NCBI RefSeq assembly: GCF_002024505.1
Contig: NZ_CP019402.1
Span: 434,001-498,000, forward strand
Direction: 5' to 3'
DNA from: Plantibacter flavus
GTDB taxonomy: Bacteria > Actinomycetota > Actinomycetes > Actinomycetales > Microbacteriaceae
DNA: 64,000 bases
A program made the position numbers and the translations under genes. Below are positions 1-7,980 of the stretch, one piece after another; within the stretch, counting starts at the first letter, position 1, and every line of letters begins with the position of its first letter. The notes beneath the pieces are model-generated. The model ran no database searches. It had not been told where the DNA came from and saw only the letters and a list, made by a program, of their open reading frames with translations.

Positions 1-1875
1 CCGCAGCGCGTGCGCTCCTGCCATCGCCGGGTCCCGCTGCACGAGGCACAGCCGGAAGACGGCCGACCCCCAGACCTCGTGGAGCTTCGGGTCGTCGATG
101 TCGATCCGGTCCACCGCAGTCTCGAACGCGGGGTCGGTCTCCAGGCGCGCATCGCCGACCTGGATCCCGGAGCCCGTGACGATCGGCTCGACGGCGGTGA
201 GGAAGGTGAGCGTCATCCGCATCGGTTCCGAGAACGCCCAGTCGTCCTCGATCAGGACGGTGCCGGCCGAGCGGTCGAGCGACACCGTGCGGTCGAGCGC
301 CGTCAGCCGAGCCTCGGCCGGATAGGAGCCCAGGAGCGACATGGCGAGGACCGCGCGTCCGTCACCGTCGGAGAACCGCGTCCCACTCGCCGCGAACCCC
401 CGGCCATACGGCTGTTCGACACCTGCGGGGAGCGGCACGTTGTGGAACGCACTCCGCATGGTCCAGATGCCGTAGCGGGTGTCGGGCATGAAGGTGTCGC
501 GGTGGTACACGCCCACGCCGACGTCGATGAGGACGGGTGCGCCGTCCAACGAGACGATCACGCCGCCGGCGTCGTTGTGGTTGTGACTGACGTCGTTGTG
601 ACCGCCCTTCGCGGCGACCGCCCACCCGTCCATGCGACCGGCGTGCTCGCGGAACACCGCCACCTCCGTTCCCGGTGCGTACCAAGAGGAGGGCATCCCC
701 GGCGTGGCGTCGCCGGCCGTGGTCCACGCCGGGTCGAGCAGCTCCGCGAGTGTGCGGCGGAACAACGGAGCCAACTGCCCCGAGAAGCCGAGCGGATGCG
801 AGCGCCCCATCCAGCGGGCGTGGGCCGCCACCTCGTCGTCGCCTACGCGCTCGCCGAAGCGGGCGAGCAGGTTCCAGGTCGCATTCGTCGGCAGGCTCGC
901 GGACCCGTCCGAGAAGTTGACCTGTGACTCGCCGGAGAGCTGCATCACCATCGGGAAGCGGGCCATCGCGGCCACCGGCGCGACCGCGAACCCGTCGAAC
1001 GCGCCCTCGGTGACCTCGCCGAGGAGGTCGAGCGCCTCGAACAGCGTCGCCCCCGCCCACCACCAGTAGGTCGCCCCCTCGTCGCAGCTGCCGTCATCGG
1101 CGTAGCCCGCTCGGAACCGGTCCAGGATGACGAGTGCGCGGTCGATCGACGACGCCAGCTCGTCCGGGTCCGTCTCGACCACCGCCGAGCACACGAGGAC
1201 GTTCGAGACGATCCACGGCGCCCAGTTGTTCGGCGGGCCGTCGAGCCCGTGCCAGAAGTCCACCTCGTTCCGCCACGGGTCCAGCACGCGACGCCGGATC
1301 TCCGTGTGCACCCGCGAGCGCAGCCCGGGGAAGGCCACCTCCAGGCGGTCACCGGCGATCGTGTCCACCGCGGCGAGCATGCCGCCCACGTAGGCGTCGG
1401 ACAGGTCGAGGATGTCGCGGCCAGGGATCGGGAGGAACGGGCGCTCGCCGGACTCCGGCAGGGCGTAGTGGGAGGGCAGACACCACGCGGTCAGCTCGCA
1501 GAGCCGCCAGACGCGGTCGCCGAGCTCGCGGACCCAGGCCTCGTCGTCGGTCGAACCGAGGGCGAGCGCGGACGAGGCGACCGCACCGAGGAGCGCCTGC
1601 TGCGCCGTCTCGTAGGGGGTCCGGTCGCCGTCGGAGCTGTACCGCGCCCAGAGGGACAGCGTGGGCGGGTTGCGGTCGGCCTCGACGCACCAGTGCCGCG
1701 CGGCGGCGAGCAACGCCGTCCGGTCCCGCTCCGAGACCCGGTCCCAGGCGGTGCGGTCTCCGACCGGCGGCCCTGCGCGCCAGCTCCCGACGCGCAGGGC
1801 TCGGCGCGCCCGCGGCGTGAACTGCTCGGCGAAGCTCGTGGTGGTCGGCGCGCTGGTGGCTGCTGGGAGGGGCAT
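1..1875 (-). CDS. Heparinase II/III-family polysaccharide lyase-like protein (partial, 3' end outside window)
   Basis: The frame is open from an ATG at 1875 to the left edge (625 codons, no stop), so the C-terminus is missing. The N-terminal half is rich in Trp and alpha-helix, as in the alpha/alpha toroid of heparinase II/III-type lyases (for example NNWAPWIVSN near residue 215). The second half carries the family hallmark VSHNHNDAGGVIVSLDG followed by APVLIDVGVGVY, the His/Asn-rich strand of the C-terminal beta-sandwich that holds catalytic and metal residues. No signal peptide is visible, so it probably acts in the cytoplasm on imported uronate-containing oligosaccharides. It is the third gene of a minus-strand run after the DeoR/LacI regulator and the dehydrogenase. 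SD is weak (AGAGG, 7 nt before ATG). The family is fairly sure; the substrate (alginate, heparin-like or other) is not. Confidence 0.8.
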   Translation of the reverse strand, partial: MPLPAATSAPTTTSFAEQFTPRARRALRVGSWRAGPPVGDRTAWDRVSERDRTALLAAARHWCVEADRNPPTLSLWARYSSDGDRTPYETAQQALLGAVASSALALGSTDDEAWVRELGDRVWRLCELTAWCLPSHYALPESGERPFLPIPGRDILDLSDAYVGGMLAAVDTIAGDRLEVAFPGLRSRVHTEIRRRVLDPWRNEVDFWHGLDGPPNNWAPWIVSNVLVCSAVVETDPDELASSIDRALVILDRFRAGYADDGSCDEGATYWWWAGATLFEALDLLGEVTEGAFDGFAVAPVAAMARFPMVMQLSGESQVNFSDGSASLPTNATWNLLARFGERVGDDEVAAHARWMGRSHPLGFSGQLAPLFRRTLAELLDPAWTTAGDATPGMPSSWYAPGTEVAVFREHAGRMDGWAVAAKGGHNDVSHNHNDAGGVIVSLDGAPVLIDVGVGVYHRDTFMPDTRYGIWTMRSAFHNVPLPAGVEQPYGRGFAASGTRFSDGDGRAVLAMSLLGSYPAEARLTALDRTVSLDRSAGTVLIEDDWAFSEPMRMTLTFLTAVEPIVTGSGIQVGDARLETDPAFETAVDRIDIDDPKLHEVWGSAVFRLCLVQRDPAMAGAHALR

Positions 1876-1889
1876 GGTCTGGCCTCTGC

Positions 1890-1949
1890 TGCGGTTCGGT
1901 GGTCTGCGGTTCGGTGGTCTGCGGTTCAGTGGTGTGCGGTTCGGTGGCC
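1890..1949. repeat. Four tandem copies of a 15-bp unit between two genes
   Basis: The plus-strand unit TGCGGTTCGGTGGTC occurs at 1890-1904 and 1905-1919 without change. It recurs at 1920-1934 with two changes and at 1935-1949 with one change. The array fills most of the 77-bp gap between the dehydrogenase stop (1953) and the lyase start (1875), just upstream of the lyase ribosome binding site. It is non-coding in the annotation used here. Confidence 0.9.
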
Positions 1950-1952
1950 CGC

Positions 1953-2981
1953 TCACGCCTGGAGCGCGAGCGCGGCGATGGTGATCGGTCGTCGGAAGGC
2001 ACCGGTCCTGACGAGGTGCAGGACCTCGTCCACGGTGTTGGTGGCGAGCCGGCCGAGTTCGTTCCCGGCCGAGCCGGCGATGTGGGGCGTGATGACCGTG
2101 TTCGGCGTCGACCACAGCCGTGAGGTCGACGGCAGGATTTCGGGGGAGGTCACGTCGAGGATCGCGACGAGGTCGCCGCGTTCGAGGCGATCGGCGAGGG
2201 CCTCGTGGTCGACGAGGTCGCCACGGGCGGTGTTGATGACGGTGGTGCCGGGACGCATCAGCCGGAGGAGTCCGCGGTCGACGAGGTGCCGAGTCGAGGG
2301 CAGCGCCGGCGCGTGGAGGGTGACGATGTCGCTGCGTGCGGCCAGCTCCTCGAGGGGCACGCAGGGTACGCCGATGGCGAGCTGCTGCTCGTGGTCGAGC
2401 GTCGGGTCGGCGACGAGCACCCGTACGTCGAGGGAGGCGAGCCGTTCGATGACGAGCCGACCGATGCGCGAGGCCCCCACGACCCCCACGGTGATGCCGT
2501 GGCTGCCGACGGTCGGCCAGGCCCGCTCGGCGTCGACGGGGGCGTTCGAGGACCGCAGCGTCTCCGCCGCCCAGAACGTCCGCTTGGCGGCGAGCACGAT
2601 CATCGCGACGGTGAACTCGGCCACCGGTACCGCGTTGGCCGCGGCGCTCGACGTCAGCGACACGTGACGGTCGAGCAGGGCGTCCGTGACGATGCCGCGG
2701 ACGCTGCCGGCCGAGTGGGCCACCGCGCGCAGGGACGGGAGCATCCGCAGGAGCGGCTCGTCCAGCGCCGGGGACCCCCAGCCGGTCACGAGCACCTCGG
2801 CCTCGGCCAACAGCGCGCGGTCGTCGACGCGCTCCGGGCGGAGCGGGCGGTCGGACAGGAGATGGAGGCGCGACTCGGACCGCAGGCGTGCGAGGTCGAG
2901 CTCGGAGAACACCCGCTCGAAGGTGCCCTCCGGCATGAGGAAGCCGACCGTGCCTCGGAGGGCGCTCTCGCTCTGCAGCAT
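1953..2981 (-). CDS. D-2-hydroxyacid dehydrogenase family protein
   Basis: NAD-dependent oxidoreductase of the phosphoglycerate/glyoxylate reductase type, 342 aa, near the usual family length. The NAD-binding glycine motif GVVGASRIGRLV lies near residue 170. The substrate-side signatures follow: TVINTARGDLVD (catalytic Arg near 255) and TPHIAGSAG with the catalytic His near 302. An ATG at 2981 is preceded by a perfect AGGAGG (2987-2992). A minus-strand TTGACA (3039-3044) and two 11-bp direct repeats (3056-3076) lie upstream, so it probably has its own regulated promoter. Context with a polysaccharide lyase and importer A suggests reduction or oxidation of a sugar-acid intermediate; the substrate is unknown. 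Confidence 0.88.
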   Translation of the reverse strand: MLQSESALRGTVGFLMPEGTFERVFSELDLARLRSESRLHLLSDRPLRPERVDDRALLAEAEVLVTGWGSPALDEPLLRMLPSLRAVAHSAGSVRGIVTDALLDRHVSLTSSAAANAVPVAEFTVAMIVLAAKRTFWAAETLRSSNAPVDAERAWPTVGSHGITVGVVGASRIGRLVIERLASLDVRVLVADPTLDHEQQLAIGVPCVPLEELAARSDIVTLHAPALPSTRHLVDRGLLRLMRPGTTVINTARGDLVDHEALADRLERGDLVAILDVTSPEILPSTSRLWSTPNTVITPHIAGSAGNELGRLATNTVDEVLHLVRTGAFRRPITIAALALQA

Positions 2982-3038
2982 CGTCGCCTCCTGGTCGTCT
3001 CGACAGCAGGCTCAATCCCAGTGCGCGACGCCTGAGCC

Positions 3039-3076
3039 TGTCAAGCACTCGCGTTCAAACGAACAGCAAACGAACA
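3039..3076 (-). promoter_or_regulatory. Predicted promoter -35 and DeoR-type direct-repeat operator upstream of the dehydrogenase
   Basis: On the minus strand TGTTCGTTTG occurs twice (3067-3076 and 3056-3065) with an 11-bp period. A consensus -35 TTGACA at 3039-3044 follows, with a weak -10 (TGGGAT) 18 bp further on. Direct repeats with a one-helical-turn period are typical of DeoR-family operators. The same TGTTCG pair with the same period occurs at 4190-4206 in front of the regulator gene. Confidence 0.6.
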
Positions 3077-3085
3077 ACCCGTACC

Positions 3086-4177
3086 TCAGCGAGGCGGTGC
3101 CGTCGACTCCCGGAGGCTGAGGCTCGGCCGCAGGCTCGTGTGGCGCGCGGCGAACCCCGTCTGGGCTGCGGCCGAGATGCGTTCGAAGCACATCGTGGCC
3201 GCGAACCTGCCGATGTCGCGTTTGGGCGGTGCGACGGCCGTGAGCGGCACCCTGGCCAGGCCGGCGACCTCGTCGTCGTAGGCCACGATCGACAGGTCCC
3301 CGGGGATGGACAGGCCGAGGTCGAGCGCGGCATCCGCGAACTCGACGGCGTAGTGGTCCGAGTGCAGGAACACCGCCGTCGTCCCGGACGCCACGCACGC
3401 CTCCAGGTATCGCCGCGTCTGCTCGCCGACGCCCTGCTGGTCGTCGATGATGGCCGTGCTGGCGTCCTCGCGCAGTCCGAGCTGGCGCACGGCCCGCTCG
3501 AAGCCGAGACGCAGCGAGGGCGTCGTGGGGGTGTCGAAGGCGGCCATCCCGATGCGTTCGTGGCCGAGTCCGGCCAGGTGACGCAGGGCCATGACCGCCC
3601 CGGCGGCGTGGTCGGTGCGCACGAACTCCAGGCCGTCGCCGATCGCGGACTCGGCGACGGAGCGCTCGACGAGGACGACCGGCACCGGCGACCGCTCCAG
3701 CAGCTCGAGCGTCGGGTGGGCGTCGAGGATCGACGTCGTCACGAGCAGGCCGTCCACCCCGCCGACGAGGAGGCGCTCGATCTGATCACGCTCGCGGTCG
3801 GGGTCGTAGCGGGAGACGCCGAGGACGATCCGTCCACCGAGCGACTGGGCGCGCTCGACCGCACCGGCGACGATCGTCGGGAAGTAGTAGCTCGGGTCTG
3901 GGACGACGAACCCGAAGGTGAACAGGGTGTCGGCCGCCCCCGGAGCCGGGGTCGGCCGAGCACCGGGCCGGTGAGGCATCCCGGTCGTCGGCTGCGTGTC
4001 GACGGACACCGCGCCACCGTGCACGCGGCGGAGCCGACCCTGTTCACCGAGCTCGCGGAGGTCGCGCCGGACGGTCATCGTCGAGATGCCCATCCGTTCG
4101 GCGAAGTCCGCTGCCGAGAGACTGCCGTGGATGCGCAGCTCGGCGAGGATGCGCTCGTGTCGTTGCGACAGCTCCAT
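3086..4177 (-). CDS. Transcriptional regulator, DeoR-type HTH fused to LacI-type sugar sensor
   Basis: 363 aa from ATG 4177, which has GGAG 6 nt upstream. The open frame extends further, but the N-terminus chosen starts exactly at a DeoR winged helix-turn-helix (MELSQRHERILAELRIHG, then MGISTMTVRRDLRELGEQG, residues 1-60). Residues about 85-360 are not the usual DeoR sugar-phosphate domain but a LacI/periplasmic-binding-protein-like sensor (FGFVVPDPSYYFPTIVAGAV, DHAAGAVMALRHLAGLGHERIGM, LSIVAYDDEVAGLA). This hybrid architecture is known in actinobacteria. It lies divergent from importer A and upstream of the dehydrogenase and lyase, so it probably controls all of system A by sensing a free sugar. 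Confidence 0.88.
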   Translation of the reverse strand: MELSQRHERILAELRIHGSLSAADFAERMGISTMTVRRDLRELGEQGRLRRVHGGAVSVDTQPTTGMPHRPGARPTPAPGAADTLFTFGFVVPDPSYYFPTIVAGAVERAQSLGGRIVLGVSRYDPDRERDQIERLLVGGVDGLLVTTSILDAHPTLELLERSPVPVVLVERSVAESAIGDGLEFVRTDHAAGAVMALRHLAGLGHERIGMAAFDTPTTPSLRLGFERAVRQLGLREDASTAIIDDQQGVGEQTRRYLEACVASGTTAVFLHSDHYAVEFADAALDLGLSIPGDLSIVAYDDEVAGLARVPLTAVAPPKRDIGRFAATMCFERISAAAQTGFAARHTSLRPSLSLRESTAPPR

Positions 4178-4189
4178 GATGAACTCCGA

Positions 4190-4206
4190 TGTTCGATTCC
4201 TGTTCG
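4190..4206 (+). promoter_or_regulatory. Predicted DeoR-type operator (direct repeat of TGTTCG)
   Basis: TGTTCG at 4190-4195 and again at 4201-4206 has an 11-bp period, matching the pair upstream of the dehydrogenase. It sits 13-29 nt upstream of the regulator start and just upstream of the plus-strand promoter for importer A, so it could serve both directions. Confidence 0.55.
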
Positions 4207-4221
4207 GATGATTGAATGATG

Positions 4222-4271
4222 TTGACTTTACACAGCGGCCCCGCGAATGATGTCCAACGTTCGAGAGAACG
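4222..4271 (+). promoter_or_regulatory. Predicted promoter and inverted repeat for importer A
   Basis: TTGACT (4222-4227), an 18-bp spacer and AATGAT (4246-4251) form a plausible sigma-70-like promoter. A perfect inverted repeat, CGTTC-GAGA-GAACG (4258-4271), lies where transcription should start and contains the same GTTCG core as the direct repeats, so it may be a further operator. Confidence 0.55.
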
Positions 4272-4318
4272 GCGCGGAGGCCCGAAACCTGGCATCCGCC
4301 GTGAGCAAGGGAGCTGCT

Positions 4319-5314
4319 GTGAGCGCGACGACGACCGATCGGCCGGAGACCATCCGACCACCGATCGCCCCCGCCGGGTCCGGTGATCGGCCGACGAGAC
4401 GCCGCGTGCCGTTCCGGATGCAGTTCCGTCGCGACGCACCGTTGCTCGTCATGGTGACCCCGGCGGTCGTGCTGCTGTTGCTGTTCGTGTACATCCCGCT
4501 GCTGGGGAACGTCATCGCGTTCATGGACTACCAGCCCTACATCCCGATCCCGGACAGCCCGTGGGTGGGCTTCGCCAACTTCACGGCGCTGTTCACCGAC
4601 CAGGCGTTCTGGAACGCGGTCTCCAACACCCTCCAGATCACCTTCATCCAACTGGTGCTGTTCTTCCCCGTACCGATCGCGCTGGCCATCTTCATCCACT
4701 CGCTGACCTGGCCGTGGCTGCGCTCCATCGTGCAGTCGGTGCTGTACCTGCCGCACTTCCTGTCCTGGGTCATCGTCGTCGGCTTCTTCCAGCAGAGCCT
4801 CGGCTCCGGTGGTGTCCTCAACACCTGGCTGCGGCAGCTGGACCTCGGCACCGTCTCGGTGATGTCGGATCCGGCGACGTTCAAGCTGCTGCTCTCCTCA
4901 CAGGTGATCTGGAAGGACGCGGGCTGGGGCACGATCATCTTCCTCGCGGCACTCGCGGCGATCGACGACTCCCTCTACGAGGCCGCCGCCATCGACGGCG
5001 CGGGCGCCTGGAGCCGGTTCTGGCACATCACGTTGCCCGGCATCCGACCCATCATCGTGCTCCTGCTCATCCTGCGACTGGGCGAGGCGCTGTCCGTCGG
5101 GTTCGAGCAGATCATCCTGCAACGCAACGCCGTCGGGCCGGGGGCCGCCGAAGTGCTCGACACCTACGTCTACTACCACGGCGTCATCGACGGGAACTGG
5201 AGCACCGGCATCGCCGCCGGCCTCATCAAGGGCCTCGTCGGTCTCATCCTCATCCTCGTCGCCAACAAAGCGGCGCACATGCTCGGCGAGCAGGGAGTGT
5301 ATTCCAAATCATGA
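4319..5314 (+). CDS. Importer A: ABC sugar permease, LplB-type
   Basis: Inner-membrane subunit of a CUT1 importer, 331 aa, with about six hydrophobic segments beginning with LLVMVTPAVVLLLLFVYIPL. The EAA loop that docks on the ATPase reads LYEAAAIDGAGAWSRFWHIT. The frame is open from ATG 4247, but that codon lies inside the predicted -10. GTG 4319 has a clear AAGGGAG ribosome site 5 nt upstream, so 4319 is preferred (GTG 4301 is an alternative). The C-terminal LIKG...GEQGVYSK pattern is typical of the LplB/YtcQ-linked permeases for complex polysaccharides. The stop overlaps the next gene by ATGA. Confidence 0.85.
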   Translation: MSATTTDRPETIRPPIAPAGSGDRPTRRRVPFRMQFRRDAPLLVMVTPAVVLLLLFVYIPLLGNVIAFMDYQPYIPIPDSPWVGFANFTALFTDQAFWNAVSNTLQITFIQLVLFFPVPIALAIFIHSLTWPWLRSIVQSVLYLPHFLSWVIVVGFFQQSLGSGGVLNTWLRQLDLGTVSVMSDPATFKLLLSSQVIWKDAGWGTIIFLAALAAIDDSLYEAAAIDGAGAWSRFWHITLPGIRPIIVLLLILRLGEALSVGFEQIILQRNAVGPGAAEVLDTYVYYHGVIDGNWSTGIAAGLIKGLVGLILILVANKAAHMLGEQGVYSKS

Positions 5315-6198
5315 GCACCATCGTCCGACCGGTCTGGGCGGGGAAGCCGAAGCCCGTCGTCCTCGCGCTCAAGGCGCTCGCGATCGTCGTGATCCTCGCC
5401 GTCATCCTCTTCCCGTTCCTCATCGTGGTCTCCACGAGCGTCTCGACCGCCGAGGACGTCACGGCCGCCGGCGGCTACGTCGTGTGGCCCAAGTCGTTCA
5501 CGCTCGACGCCTACCAGCAGATCCTCGCCGGCGGGGTGGTGACCAGGGCGATCCTGGTGACGCTGTTCGTCACCGTCGTCGGCACGCTCATCAGCCTGGT
5601 CTGCACGGTCTCGGCGGCGTGGGCCCTCAGTCGACGGTCGTTCTTCCAGCGCCCGGTGCTCATGATCGTGCTCGCCACCTTCCTCTTCACGCCGGGCCTC
5701 ATCCCGCTGTACCTGATGGTCAAGCAGCTCGGACTGCTCGACAACGTCTGGGCGCTCATCCTGCCCGGTGCGTTCAGCGTGTTCAACATGGTGGTCGTCC
5801 GCGGCTTCATGATGGGCATCCCGCAGGAGCTCATCGACAGCGCGAAGATCGATGGCGCCGGGGAGTTCCGTATCCTCGGCACGATCGTCCTGCCGCTGTC
5901 CCGCGCGGTGATCGCCGTCGTCGCCCTCTTCTACGCGGTCGGGTACTGGAACGCGTTCTTCAACGCCCTCCTCTACATCAACGACACCTCGAAGTGGACG
6001 CTGCAGCTCGTCCTCCGGACGTACGTGCTGCAGGGGTCCTCGCTCGTCGGGGGAGCCTCGGACGCCTCCGTGCTGCCGCCCGCCGAGTCCCTGCAGATGG
6101 CCGTGGTGCTCATCGCCATCGTCCCGATCCTGATCGCCTACCCGCTCGTGCAACGCCACCTCACGAAGGGCGTGCTGACCGGCGCCGTCAAGGGCTGA
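5311..6198 (+). CDS. Importer A: ABC sugar permease, LplC/YtcP-type
   Basis: Second permease of importer A, 295 aa. The start ATG at 5311 overlaps the previous stop by 4 bp, so translation is probably coupled. It has about six membrane segments and an EAA-type loop LIDSAKIDGAGEFRILGTIV. The C-terminus HLTKGVLTGAVKG is the usual ending of the LplC/YtcP group. It pairs with the LplB-type subunit and the Tat-type binding protein that follows. Related permeases with the same ending occur in system D (42252-43229), so A and D are likely paralogous importers. Confidence 0.88.
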   Translation: MSTIVRPVWAGKPKPVVLALKALAIVVILAVILFPFLIVVSTSVSTAEDVTAAGGYVVWPKSFTLDAYQQILAGGVVTRAILVTLFVTVVGTLISLVCTVSAAWALSRRSFFQRPVLMIVLATFLFTPGLIPLYLMVKQLGLLDNVWALILPGAFSVFNMVVVRGFMMGIPQELIDSAKIDGAGEFRILGTIVLPLSRAVIAVVALFYAVGYWNAFFNALLYINDTSKWTLQLVLRTYVLQGSSLVGGASDASVLPPAESLQMAVVLIAIVPILIAYPLVQRHLTKGVLTGAVKG

Positions 6199-6281
6199 CC
6201 GATCCGCACCCACCGACCCGGCATCGTCGCCGGGATCCGACCAGCGCCCCAGGCGCTCGCCTCACCTCGAAGGAGACCACG

Positions 6282-7940
6282 ATGAACGACACCACCCCAG
6301 GCCTGTCCCGCCGCACCTTCCTCACCGCGGCCGGCGTCGGCCTCGCGGTCCTCGGCCTCGGGTCCGCGCTCACCGGCTGCACCCCCGGTGGTGCGACCTC
6401 GGGAGCCGCCGGATCCGGAGCCCTCGTCCCGCTGCCCACCTACGTGCCGATCACGAAGGGACCGACCCCCGATCTCGCCGGCTCGGCGACGGTCCAGCCG
6501 GTGTACTACTCCGCGCCGAAGGAGTCGGAGCTGTTCACCTCGGTGTCGGGGAAGACGGCGATCAGCGGCACGGTGTCGGGCTTCGTCATCTCGTACAGCC
6601 CGCCGGCGCCGGCCTCGAACAGCTACCTCCAGGCGGCCGAGAAGCAACTCGGGTGCAAACTCGACCTCCAGGTGGTCCCCGCCGACTCCTTCGCACCCAA
6701 GTTCGCCACGGTCATGGCCGGTGGAAGCGTGCCGGACCTCGTCGAGTTCCTCGCGTTCCAGCTGCCGCCGTCCTACCCGCAGCTGCTCAAAGCGCAGTTC
6801 GCCGACCTCTCCGACCACCTCTCGGGCGACAACGTGAAGACGTACCCGAACCTCGCGAACCTGCCCACGCCGTCGTGGGAGGGCTGCCGGATCAACGGCC
6901 GGATCTACGGTGTCCCGGTGAACCGGCCACCCTTCGGCAACATGCTCATCTCGCGTCCGGACGTCATCAAGGACCTCACCGGGGCGGAGCCCGCCCCCAA
7001 GACGAAGGACGACTTCACCGAGCTGTGCAAGGCGGTCACCGACGCCAAGCGCAACCGCTACGCGATCAGCGGGCAGAGCAACGGCGACAGCGTCGACTGG
7101 GGGTACGACTTCATCGGTGCGATGTTCGGGGTCCCGAACGGGTGGGAGCTGAAGGGGTCGAAGCTCGTCCACAAGTGGGAGTCGGACCGGTGGCTCGAGA
7201 CGCTCTCGTACATCAAGGAGCTGAAGGACGCCGGGTACTACCACCCGGACACCCCGAGCATCTCCGGCTCGCAGGCGAAGACCTACATGGCCAATGGCAC
7301 CGTCCTCATGCACCAGGACGGCATCTCGGCCATCATCGACCCCGGTGCGCCGGAGGGTGTGGTCTACGACGCGATCCTGCCGTTCGCGGCGGACGGCGGC
7401 GACGGCATCGTCTACCAGGGCTCGTCGATGTTCTCGTTCACGGCGATCAAACAGGCGGACGAGGCGCGCGTGAAGGAGCTGCTGACTCTGCTCAACCACC
7501 TCGCGGCCCCCTACGGCAGCACCGAAGGGTTCTTCCTGCAGTACGGCGTCGAGGGCGAGCACCACACCCGGGAGGCGGACGGTCGCGTCGTCCTCACCGA
7601 GGCGGGGTCGGCGCAGATCGGCCCGACCTCGCTCAACCGACTCGCGGCGGCACCGCAGATCCTCGCGACGGCCGTGCCGATGGAGGAGCGGCTGCGGCGC
7701 TCGCACGAGTGGCAGCAGAAAGCCGCTCCCATGCTCCAGAAGAGTCCGATCACCGGCCTCTACTCGGAGACCGCCGGCAAGACCGCATCGGCGACGAACA
7801 ACCTGTCGTCGACGATGAACGAGTACATCCTGGGCCGCACGAGCTTCGACGCCGTGAAGTCGGGGATCGCCTCGTGGAAGCAGTCGACGAACGACAAGGT
7901 GCGGGCCGAGTACCAGGAGCAGCTCGAGAAGCTGTCCTGA
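6282..7940 (+). CDS. Importer A: substrate-binding lipoprotein (LplA-type, Tat signal)
   Basis: Extracellular sugar-binding protein, 552 aa, the large size typical of LplA-like proteins that bind oligosaccharides from acidic polysaccharides. The N-terminus has a twin-arginine motif (LSRRTFLT, RR at 10-11), a hydrophobic stretch and a lipobox LTGC with Cys33, so it is predicted to be exported folded through Tat and lipid-anchored. ATG 6282 has AAGGAG 6 nt upstream. It is the last gene of the operon, after both permeases, the reverse of the usual order. A strong hairpin follows the stop. Confidence 0.9.
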   Translation: MNDTTPGLSRRTFLTAAGVGLAVLGLGSALTGCTPGGATSGAAGSGALVPLPTYVPITKGPTPDLAGSATVQPVYYSAPKESELFTSVSGKTAISGTVSGFVISYSPPAPASNSYLQAAEKQLGCKLDLQVVPADSFAPKFATVMAGGSVPDLVEFLAFQLPPSYPQLLKAQFADLSDHLSGDNVKTYPNLANLPTPSWEGCRINGRIYGVPVNRPPFGNMLISRPDVIKDLTGAEPAPKTKDDFTELCKAVTDAKRNRYAISGQSNGDSVDWGYDFIGAMFGVPNGWELKGSKLVHKWESDRWLETLSYIKELKDAGYYHPDTPSISGSQAKTYMANGTVLMHQDGISAIIDPGAPEGVVYDAILPFAADGGDGIVYQGSSMFSFTAIKQADEARVKELLTLLNHLAAPYGSTEGFFLQYGVEGEHHTREADGRVVLTEAGSAQIGPTSLNRLAAAPQILATAVPMEERLRRSHEWQQKAAPMLQKSPITGLYSETAGKTASATNNLSSTMNEYILGRTSFDAVKSGIASWKQSTNDKVRAEYQEQLEKLS

Positions 7941-7946
7941 CGGCGG

Positions 7947-7973
7947 CCGGGCGGGTCGTCGAGACCCGCCCGG
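7947..7973. terminator. Stem-loop between convergent genes
   Basis: A perfect 11-bp stem (CCGGGCGGGTC / GACCCGCCCGG) with a GTCGA loop lies in the 40-bp gap between the binding-protein stop (7940) and the LacI stop (7981). There is no T-run, so it is best read as a GC-rich bidirectional terminator or mRNA-stabilising hairpin. Confidence 0.65.
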
Positions 7974-7980
7974 ACCGACC

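Noticed and set aside
3086..4756. Regulator frame extended to 556 codons
   Set aside because: The extension overlaps importer A on the other strand and precedes the DeoR HTH; ATG 4177 has a ribosome site.
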